Position numbers and translations under genes: made by a program. 5,309 nt of DNA from JBGZFC01 sp964346495 (GTDB lineage Bacteria > Bacteroidota > Bacteroidia > Bacteroidales > Dysgonomonadaceae), in contig CAYFUW010000105.1 in NCBI GenBank assembly GCA_964346495.1, positions 1 to 5,309 of the forward strand. Direction: 5' to 3'. Positions 1-5,309 of the stretch are shown here, piece after piece. Numbering within the stretch: position 1 is the first letter of the stretch; each line of letters begins with the position of its first letter. Under the pieces are notes generated by a model. The model did no database searches and was not told where the DNA came from. It saw only the letters and a program-made list of their open reading frames with translations.

Positions 1-20
1 TAAATAAATGTCCGATACAA

Positions 21-57
21 AAAACCGAGAGTATCAATTAAGGATACTCTCGGTTTT
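21..57 (-). terminator. Intrinsic terminator after the S9 peptidase gene
   Basis: A perfect 15-bp inverted repeat (arms 21-35 and 43-57) with a 7-nt loop. On the minus strand the second arm ends in T's that continue to position 19, giving six U's. It lies about 54 nt past the S9 stop codon and closes the probable operon. The arms begin and end with A4/T4, so it could also work in the + direction with a shorter U tract. The gene to the left is not visible. Confidence 0.85.
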
Positions 58-74
58 GACAATGTTTTATCTTT

Positions 75-110
75 ACTCTCTCTACCTTTTGGGGAGAGTT
101 GGAGAGGGGC
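75..110. repeat. Pyrimidine/purine-skewed imperfect hairpin resembling a Bacteroidota intergenic repeat
   Basis: Between the S9 stop codon and its terminator the + strand switches from CT-only (ACTCTCTCTACC) through TTTT to G/A-rich (GGGGAGAGTTGGAGAGGGG). Positions 78-86 can pair with 91-98 around the TTTT loop with one bulged base, and the GGAGAGG unit recurs at 101-107. The layout resembles the short dispersed REP-like elements, built on CTCTCC..TTTTGG..GGAGAG, that I recall near gene ends in many Bacteroidota genomes. Only one copy is in view, so the repeat status is inference. Confidence 0.4.
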
Positions 111-2339
111 TTACTTCAAATATTTTGCCAAAAATCCCAACATAGCTTTGTAGAAATCGATGCTGTTTTCTTCGTGTGAAAATCCGTGCCCTTCGTTATA
201 TTTTACCATATATGGCACATCTACGCCTTTTGCACGAAGTTGCTCCACGATTTGGTCGCTTTCGTTGATGTTTACTCGTGGGTCATTTGCACCTTGCACT
301 ACAAATAGCGGCGATTTTATTTTATCAATCTGATAAGCGGGCGAAACTTCTTTTGCAATGGCAGCTTCTTCCGCATTGTCAGTATCGTACCAAATCTCTT
401 TTAGCATATCCAAGTACGGTTTCCAATATTCAGGTATTGACTTCATAAATGTGAAAATATTAGAAACACCAACATAGTCCACACCACAAGCATACAAATC
501 GGGTGTTTTTACCAATCCCATTAGTGTAGCATATCCGCCGTGGCTTGCACCGTAAATTGCGATTTTATCTTTATCTACCCAACCTTGCTCAATAACGTAT
601 TGTACACCATCTTCAACATCGTCCATAACTTTTCTTCCCACCTGTTTGAATCCTGCTTTCAGAAACTCTTTTCCATAACCGCCGGAAATTCTAAAGTTTA
701 CCTGTAGTGTTGCATATCCGCGACTTGCAAAGAGTTGTGTTTCGGGATTGAAGCCCCAACTATCGCGAATTCCTTGCGGACCTCCGTGCGGATTTACTAC
801 CAGAGGAACTTTTTTTCCTTGCAGTGCCTCTTTTGGTAGTGTGATATAACCGTGAATAGTCAATCCATCGCGACTTTTGAATTTAATCGGGCGCATTTCA
901 GCCATATCTTCCTCTTTCAGTTGTGGCATTAAATCGTAAAGTAGTGAGAATTTTTTGGTTTTATTATCGTATTGATAGTATGCACCGTATAGCTTGTCAC
1001 TTTGAACAATTATTAGGATAGTGTTTTCATCGTCATCGGCACCTACCATATAGAACTCTTTTCCCGGAAACTCTTTCTCTATTTGTTTGGTGAAACTTTT
1101 GAAGAAATCACTAACCGGTATGACGACGTGTTTTTCTCCATTGTATGCAAAAAAGTCAATTTCATAATTGCGTTTACGGCTGCGACTCATCATAGTTGCA
1201 TCATATTCCGGATTAGAGAAAACTTCTTTCACGATTGCATTTTTCTTGAAATCATATAGAACAATACGAGCTTTATCTGAGTCGAGATTGGTAGCTACAT
1301 AAGCTTCGTCAGGATTGCTTCCGGCATAATTAAAGCCAACAATACTGAAAGTGTCGTACCATTTCATCTGCTTTACAAGTTTAAATTCGCCTGTCTCTAA
1401 ATCTTTGTACCACTGTTCAGAATCAACACCATTTACCAGGCGACTATAACCACGGAGATTGCCATCTTTATCGAAGTCGTATCCTTGTATCGGGTTGGCA
1501 ATGTCTTTATTTTCATAAAGCTGCTCAACTTCTCCGGTGACGATGTTCAATTTGAAAGGCTCGAAAACTTGCGCGTTGTTTTTGTTCATCATAACAATAA
1601 CATAATCATTTTGATCTTTCAATATATTGATAATGCCTGCCTGAACTCCCTCATACGGTGTTAAATCAACGTTGTTTGTACCATCGATATTGACAGCATG
1701 AATGTGATACTGTTCGTTTCCGCCCTGATCCATCATATAGAGAAGTCGTTCATTGTTTTTCCAGAAATAACCGCGAATCAACTCATCCTTCTCTTCCAAA
1801 ATACGGGTAACTTTCCCTGTAGCAATTTCTTTAACGTAAACATGGTTTTTTGTGCCGCCATCTTCCTTTTCACGATAAGACATGTATTTACCGTCGGGAG
1901 ACAATTGAAATGAACTCGCTTTCGGACGAGAAAAATAGTCTTCTACGCTATACTTATAACTACCTGTGTCAAAAGATGCTAGTTTTTGTAAATCCTCATC
2001 AGACGAAACAAGTGCAGTGTTTCCGGGCAGTTTGTTCTCAAACTTCTTTAGGATTAACGGAAAGTCCATTCCCATTTGTTTGAAAGTTCCTTCAATGTTT
2101 TCGGCATTTAAAGTTCCTTCAAACGTAGCCTGTAAAGCTGTCATGCCAAGAGATAATTTGTTGCCGTCAACTTCTGTTTTCTCTACGGGAATTCCTGCTG
2201 CACCTTGCATTGGAACATCCAGCGTAGTTGCATAAGTACCATTGTCTTCCGTGATGTGGAAAACAAGTTCCAAATCTATTCCCTGAACAGAAATAGCTCC
2301 TTTCCAGTCTCCGGCAAATTGCTGTGCATTTACCATCAT
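111..2339 (-). CDS. S9 family (prolyl oligopeptidase-like) serine peptidase with extra N-terminal beta domain; signal peptide out of frame
   Basis: Serine peptidase of the S9 family, expected to cleave short peptides, often after proline or with dipeptidyl-peptidase-like activity; the exact specificity cannot be read. Residues about 8-99 form a compact beta-rich domain (AGDWKG start, GTL..ENIEGTFKQ end) like the one often found in front of Bacteroidota alpha/beta hydrolases. Residues about 130-495 look like the S9 beta-propeller (SPDGKY at 147-152). Residues about 505-742 are the alpha/beta-hydrolase domain: NPHGGPQG at 516-523 near the oxyanion hole, nucleophile Ser599 in GASHGG, Asp686 in GANDPRV and His718 in EGHGF. 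The catalytic half is intact. The first in-frame codons read MMVNAQQ, the tail of a signal peptide with a likely cut after Ala5. No ATG, GTG or TTG lies between 2339 and the in-frame stop upstream, so the true start is probably ATG 2384-2386, one base out of frame. It is the last gene of a probable three-gene operon and is followed by a terminator. The family call is firm; the 5' end is uncertain. Confidence 0.93.
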   Translation of the reverse strand: MMVNAQQFAGDWKGAISVQGIDLELVFHITEDNGTYATTLDVPMQGAAGIPVEKTEVDGNKLSLGMTALQATFEGTLNAENIEGTFKQMGMDFPLILKKFENKLPGNTALVSSDEDLQKLASFDTGSYKYSVEDYFSRPKASSFQLSPDGKYMSYREKEDGGTKNHVYVKEIATGKVTRILEEKDELIRGYFWKNNERLLYMMDQGGNEQYHIHAVNIDGTNNVDLTPYEGVQAGIINILKDQNDYVIVMMNKNNAQVFEPFKLNIVTGEVEQLYENKDIANPIQGYDFDKDGNLRGYSRLVNGVDSEQWYKDLETGEFKLVKQMKWYDTFSIVGFNYAGSNPDEAYVATNLDSDKARIVLYDFKKNAIVKEVFSNPEYDATMMSRSRKRNYEIDFFAYNGEKHVVIPVSDFFKSFTKQIEKEFPGKEFYMVGADDDENTILIIVQSDKLYGAYYQYDNKTKKFSLLYDLMPQLKEEDMAEMRPIKFKSRDGLTIHGYITLPKEALQGKKVPLVVNPHGGPQGIRDSWGFNPETQLFASRGYATLQVNFRISGGYGKEFLKAGFKQVGRKVMDDVEDGVQYVIEQGWVDKDKIAIYGASHGGYATLMGLVKTPDLYACGVDYVGVSNIFTFMKSIPEYWKPYLDMLKEIWYDTDNAEEAAIAKEVSPAYQIDKIKSPLFVVQGANDPRVNINESDQIVEQLRAKGVDVPYMVKYNEGHGFSHEENSIDFYKAMLGFLAKYLK

Positions 2340-2386
2340 AGTTGTAATAATTAGTGTGGCTAATAAGCCGATTTTTTGATATTCAT
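2340..2386 (-). other. Detached signal-peptide leader of the S9 peptidase, shifted by one base at an A6 run
   Basis: On the minus strand ATG at 2384-2386 opens a frame reading MNIKKSAY and stops at TAG 2360-2362. If the run of six A (2372-2377 on the complement) had seven, the same ATG would read MNIKKIGLLATLIITT and run straight into MMVNAQQ of the S9 peptidase. That gives a textbook Sec signal peptide: lysines at the start, a hydrophobic core, and a cut after Asn-Ala before Gln-Gln. The ATG is preceded by A-rich sequence without a Shine-Dalgarno, as usual in Bacteroidota. The frame arithmetic is direct observation. Whether the missing A is a read error, a mutation or a slippage site is not decidable here. 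Confidence 0.8.
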
Positions 2387-2416
2387 ATCTGTTATTTTTA
2401 AAAAATTGTTGTTACG

Positions 2417-3712
2417 CTATTGTTTTATTATTTTTTTAAACTTATAAGTCTCGCCGATTTTTAATTTAATAAAATATACTCCGGCTGCTAAATGGTCAGT
2501 GTTAATGGATGTTTTATTAATTAAATCACCTTTAAGGATAATTTGTCCTACTGCATTTAGTATATCGAAATTAACTAAATCCTCTATCCCTGTTTCAATT
2601 GTCAACTCATTTGAAACAGGATTAGGATAAGTTTTTACAATTCTGTCTAATTCAACTACATCAATAATTGTGCCACTTACATTAATAATGTTTGAAGGGT
2701 CGGAACTACATCCCGATAAAGTTACAATTACATGGTAATCTCCATCAACTGTTGCCGTGTAATTTTGCTCTGTGGCTCCACTAATTAAGCCATTTTCATT
2801 ATACCATTGATTCCCATTAGGCGCATCCGAATGTAAAACAAATTCATTTAGTGTAATGTTTGGCGTGTCAGGTTTGGTATTTACATTTACTGACAAAGTA
2901 GAACTGATACCATCTCCACAACTATTCACTCCCTTAACTTCAATATCTCCGGAAATTGCGTTTAATCCAAAATTAACATCAATATTGTTAGTTGTACTTG
3001 TTCCTGTGGCACCTGTAGGTAAATTCCAGACATAAGATGTTGCATTCTCTATTGGCGGAACAGTATATGTTACAGAGTTTTGTCCCTGACATACGGTATT
3101 TGCTCCTGAAATTGTTCCTGCATTTGCGGGTACGCCATTTGTCGGAATTTCGGATATTCTACCTGTATATGCCCATGAGCCATCGCTCCACGACTCAACC
3201 CAGTCATAATCAGCAACCTTTAGTCCTTCTCCAAACCATGGGTCCATATAATACATATTGTTTCCTATTAGACCGTGTCCAACAATAAAGTGTGCGCCTC
3301 CGTCATCCCATACCCATTGGACAACAAACAACCTGTTATTTTGTATCTCTGTAGTTATCTCTGTTTTTGTGAGTGATGAGTAAAAACCGTAAGTTGAAAT
3401 ATTTCCAAAATGTCCTAATATGTCCAGAATACTTCCGTCAAACCCCCAGCAATAGTTCGGATAATTGCATCCTAAAGTAGGATCAACGCAGCAATCAGTA
3501 TCTCCAAAATCATTCCATGTTGCAACATTTCGGGTATATTCTGCAATTTCGCATTGTGGAGTAGGTGCACAATAGTAATCTAAAATACATGCAGATACTG
3601 CAGCCCAGCACCATTGGTCCTCTTCTTGAATAACTTCACTAACATTTAATACCTGAGACTTTAAACTCCCGGCAGTTATTATGGCTAATAAAAGTATTGA
3701 TATCTTTTTCAT
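2417..3712 (-). CDS. Secreted papain-fold cysteine protease (C70/C39-like) with PKD-like and Ig-like modules and T9SS type A sorting domain
   Basis: Predicted cell-surface or extracellular cysteine protease. Residues 1-19 are a signal peptide (MKKISILLLAIITAG core, likely cut before Gln20). The catalytic domain spans about 25-190. Gln29 and Cys35 lie in the hallmark QEEDQWCWAA stretch, His141 in GGAHFIVGHG and Asp157 in YYMDPW, so oxyanion Gln and the Cys-His-Asp triad are all present. This pattern fits the AvrRpt2-like (C70) and C39-like papain-fold families. Seven further cysteines (42, 48, 54, 74, 75, 82, 88) suggest disulfides and export. Residues about 197-278 are a PKD-like module with Cys208 and Cys265 as a plausible pair; about 280-345 an Ig-like module. 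Residues about 352-431 are a T9SS type A sorting domain (YPNPVSNELTI, then GVYFIKL, ending KKIIKQ), normally removed after passage through the outer membrane. It starts 6 nt after the stop of the small secreted protein, so the two are probably co-transcribed and perhaps translationally coupled. Substrate unknown. Confidence 0.92.
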   Translation of the reverse strand: MKKISILLLAIITAGSLKSQVLNVSEVIQEEDQWCWAAVSACILDYYCAPTPQCEIAEYTRNVATWNDFGDTDCCVDPTLGCNYPNYCWGFDGSILDILGHFGNISTYGFYSSLTKTEITTEIQNNRLFVVQWVWDDGGAHFIVGHGLIGNNMYYMDPWFGEGLKVADYDWVESWSDGSWAYTGRISEIPTNGVPANAGTISGANTVCQGQNSVTYTVPPIENATSYVWNLPTGATGTSTTNNIDVNFGLNAISGDIEVKGVNSCGDGISSTLSVNVNTKPDTPNITLNEFVLHSDAPNGNQWYNENGLISGATEQNYTATVDGDYHVIVTLSGCSSDPSNIINVSGTIIDVVELDRIVKTYPNPVSNELTIETGIEDLVNFDILNAVGQIILKGDLINKTSINTDHLAAGVYFIKLKIGETYKFKKIIKQ

Positions 3713-3718
3713 AGTGCT

Positions 3719-4264
3719 TTACTTTATTAGTGAAATTAGTTCATTTAGGCTGTACTCTCTTCTCTCTTTAGCCGGAATAGGTCTGAATTTCCATTCGCCT
3801 CTTTTGTCTGTAAACATGAAAAAATCTTTTCGCAACTGATATACTCTTATAATCGCTGAAAAGTCAGTTTCTTTACCGAAATTAAAAAATTCTTTGCCTA
3901 ACGACACTGCTCCAAAATCGACAACTTTATATTCATTATCACTATTCTTATACATGGTAAATAGTGTTCTGAATTCATTGTCGATGATTAATGGAATACG
4001 CCATGTATTTGTGAACTTTAGGCTGTCTGACTCAATAGTATAAACTGCAATTGGGTTACCTATAGTAGATTCTTTTATTTCGGCTTTATTATTAATGCCA
4101 TAATTTGCCAATAATTCGGAAGGAATATCATCTAAGAAGAGAAAAAATGACTTTTTTGTTTTTTCATTGATTTCCGGTGTTGGTATAATTGGTTCTTGCG
4201 AAAAAGCTAATCTGGCTATCATTAGCATAGCTAATAATAGGATGGTTTTTGATTTTATATTCAT
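3719..4264 (-). CDS. Small secreted protein of unknown function, paired with the downstream cysteine protease
   Basis: I do not recognise a named family. Residues 1-22 are a signal peptide (MNIKSK, hydrophobic core, likely cut after Phe-Ser before Gln23). There is no lipobox cysteine, and no cysteine anywhere, in contrast to the cysteine-rich protease domain next door. The mature part, about 159 residues, has a predicted helical stretch (31-55, IPSELLANYG), then IGNPIAVYTI (68-77), TWRIPLIIDNEFRTLFTMY (87-105) and YKVVDFGAVSLGKEF (112-126), which read as alternating beta strands, then a charged C-terminus. There is no transmembrane segment after the signal and no T9SS tail, so a periplasmic location or release is likely. 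The start at 4264 has an A-rich leader and a promoter match about 30 nt upstream. Its stop lies 6 nt before the protease start. By analogy with bacterial cysteine proteases encoded beside their inhibitor or pro-region partner, it may control the protease, but no motif proves this. Confidence 0.85.
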   Translation of the reverse strand: MNIKSKTILLLAMLMIARLAFSQEPIIPTPEINEKTKKSFFLFLDDIPSELLANYGINNKAEIKESTIGNPIAVYTIESDSLKFTNTWRIPLIIDNEFRTLFTMYKNSDNEYKVVDFGAVSLGKEFFNFGKETDFSAIIRVYQLRKDFFMFTDKRGEWKFRPIPAKERREYSLNELISLIK

Positions 4265-4295
4265 ATTTTTATTGATGCGGAATTATTTACACTCC

Positions 4296-4303
4296 CAAAG
4301 TTA
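4296..4303 (-). promoter_or_regulatory. Bacteroidota-type -7 promoter element (TAACTTTG) for the three-gene secreted-protein unit
   Basis: The minus strand reads TAACTTTG, an exact match to the TAnnTTTG -7 consensus of the Bacteroidota primary sigma factor. It would start transcription near 4290, leaving a leader of about 26 nt before the ATG at 4264. It lies just past the MFS terminator, where a new promoter is expected. The -33 TTTG/TTG is not convincing: a TTG occurs at 4313-4315, but that is too close. Confidence 0.55.
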
Positions 4304-4338
4304 CAGATTTTTCAATAAACCTACTATTTATTTAAATT

Positions 4339-4379
4339 AAAAAAAGTGCCTTAGTGGAAAAAAATCACCACCAAGGCAC
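4339..4379 (-). terminator. Intrinsic terminator after the MFS transporter gene
   Basis: Inverted repeat with arms 4346-4357 and 4368-4379, 12 bp with one G-U wobble when read on the minus strand, and a 10-nt loop. It is followed on the minus strand by seven U's (4339-4345). It lies about 30 nt after the transporter stop codon. The + strand has no T tract after the second arm, so it works only for minus-strand transcription. Confidence 0.9.
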
Positions 4380-4408
4380 GAGTCAGTTATTATAATATAA
4401 TGTATTAT

Positions 4409-5308
4409 TTATTTCTTAAGTTTGCCTCCCGATTTCGGAATCGTAATCATAATACTCACAATAGCCATTACAATCATCATCAGGTTTACTCCTAATGCAA
4501 TAGTTGCTGCTTGACGAATAACTACGTTATCTTGTCTTCCAACAAAAGGAATAACACCTTCCATCCATGTAATATTGTCACCTACATTTAGGGTTGCGAA
4601 AACTCCCGCAGAAATAGCAACACCGAACGCAGCTCCTAATGATGAAGCCATTTTGTAAATTCCGGAACCTGAGCCAGCCTGGTCAGCAGGCAAATTGAAT
4701 AGTGCCGCATCTGTAGATGGTGTGGCATAAAATGCAAGTCCCACTCCGAAAAGTGTGTATGAAACAATGCATAAAATCTTATATGTTCCTGTCATTGTAT
4801 TGGTAAACATCAACAGGATTATGGCAACACCAACGATAAGTGAACCCCAAATCATCGGTTTGCGAGCGCCGAAACGTTGCAATAATTTTTCTCCTACACG
4901 GATAAACAATACAATAGAAATAGCATATCCAAGTGTTAGCAATCCTGCTTCTTGTGCAGTAAGGTTTCCACCTACTTGTAGCAACGCAAGAGAAACAATC
5001 AGCATTCCAGCTGTTCCGTTAAGCATAAAGTTAGAAATGGTTGCACCGGTAAAAGTTAGATTTTTGAATAGTTTGAAGTTAAAGAATGCTCCTTCTTTTC
5101 CATTCTCAATTTTAAAGAATAAGAAACCAAAAATCAATGTTACTGCAATAAGTATCAGTCCTGTAGTGCTTGTCCATCCAAACTCCGAACCTTTGCTGAT
5201 TAATAGCTGCAATCCAACCATAGAAATCATGAAAGTAATAATTCCGGCATAGTCTGTTTTGTGATTGCTGGTAACTTCGGCTTTGTTTTCGGGTGTGTCT
5301 TTTATCAT
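4409..5308 (-). CDS. MFS multidrug efflux transporter, DHA2 (EmrB/QacA-like) type, C-terminal part only
   Basis: Proton-driven inner-membrane exporter of drugs or other toxic compounds; substrate not readable. The gene runs off the right edge. The Met at 5306-5308 is almost certainly an internal codon, since DHA2 proteins are about 450-550 residues with 14 helices and only about 299 residues are seen. Hydrophobic segments fall near residues 20-38, 48-65, 86-112, 121-137, 152-168, 177-196, 217-240 and 266-290, about eight helices, matching helices 7-14. The loop GEKLLQRFGARKPM (139-152) resembles the repeated MFS motif A in the second half. GVGLAFYATPSTDAAL and the GSGSGIYKMASSLGAAFGVA stretch (around 188-203 and 212-231) are typical of this subfamily. 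The tail KSGGKLKK is short and basic. It is separated from the protease genes by a terminator and a promoter, so it belongs to a different transcript. Confidence 0.88.
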   Translation of the reverse strand: MIKDTPENKAEVTSNHKTDYAGIITFMISMVGLQLLISKGSEFGWTSTTGLILIAVTLIFGFLFFKIENGKEGAFFNFKLFKNLTFTGATISNFMLNGTAGMLIVSLALLQVGGNLTAQEAGLLTLGYAISIVLFIRVGEKLLQRFGARKPMIWGSLIVGVAIILLMFTNTMTGTYKILCIVSYTLFGVGLAFYATPSTDAALFNLPADQAGSGSGIYKMASSLGAAFGVAISAGVFATLNVGDNITWMEGVIPFVGRQDNVVIRQAATIALGVNLMMIVMAIVSIMITIPKSGGKLKK

Positions 5309-5309
5309 T

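Noticed and set aside
1698..2235. Three overlapping + strand open frames of 71-89 codons opposite the S9 peptidase
   Set aside because: All lie inside a gene with clear S9 family motifs, overlap each other and show no recognisable protein features.
2387..2416. Possible separate promoter for the S9 gene in the short gap
   Set aside because: No TAnnTTTG element in the gap; only a weak TAAGTTTA lies inside the end of the protease gene, and it lacks the final G.
3037..3288. 83-codon + strand open frame opposite the cysteine protease
   Set aside because: It is antisense to the His141/Asp157 region of a convincing protease domain; the translation looks like random coding shadow.
2417..3712. Reading the cysteine protease as a C39 bacteriocin-processing ABC transporter domain
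   Set aside because: No membrane helices or ATPase domain follow; the protein has a signal peptide, adhesin-like modules and a T9SS tail, so it is a free-standing secreted protease.
4382..4412. AT-rich stretch with short palindromic TAATATAAT/TATTATT words at the end of the MFS gene
   Set aside because: Low-complexity AT sequence; the words are too short and the real terminator follows it with a strong stem and U tract.
4755..5252. 165-codon open frame on the + strand, opposite the MFS transporter
   Set aside because: It is the mirror of a well-supported transporter gene. The protein is rich in Pro, Asn, Ile and Ser with no domain pattern, and no promoter or leader supports it.

Overview
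The window looks like chromosomal DNA from a member of the Bacteroidota, outside the gut Bacteroides type. The signs are a secreted protein ending in a type IX secretion (T9SS) type A sorting domain, a TAnnTTTG-type -7 promoter element, starts preceded by A-rich rather than Shine-Dalgarno sequence, and AT-rich DNA. All four genes lie on the minus strand, so transcription runs from high to low coordinates.

Right end (4409-5308): the C-terminal half of a DHA2-type (EmrB/QacA-like, normally 14-helix) MFS efflux transporter, cut by the window edge. It is closed by a clear intrinsic terminator at 4339-4379. A 144-nt gap (4265-4408) holds that terminator and a good -7 promoter match at 4296-4303.

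Middle and left (111-4264): three consecutive genes for exported proteins, with gaps of 6 and about 30 nt, probably one transcript that ends at the perfect hairpin at 21-57. They are (1) a 181-residue secreted protein of unknown function, without cysteines; (2) a 431-residue papain-fold cysteine protease (C70/C39-like, triad Cys35-His141-Asp157) with PKD-like and Ig-like modules and a T9SS sorting domain; and (3) a 742-residue S9 prolyl-oligopeptidase-family serine peptidase (triad Ser599-Asp686-His718) with an extra N-terminal beta-rich domain. The simplest reading is an extracellular/periplasmic proteolysis cassette. The protease cleaves proteins outside the cell and the S9 enzyme trims the resulting peptides. 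The small protein may be a dedicated partner (inhibitor, chaperone or trans-acting pro-peptide) of the cysteine protease; this role is inference.

The most striking detail is at the start of the S9 gene. Its only in-frame ATGs fall at the end of what is plainly a signal peptide. The missing front half, including a good ATG at 2384-2386, sits one frame away. The two parts are separated by a run of six A (2372-2377); a seventh A would restore a complete signal peptide. This is a sequencing error, a real frameshift, or a slippage/phase-variation switch controlling export.
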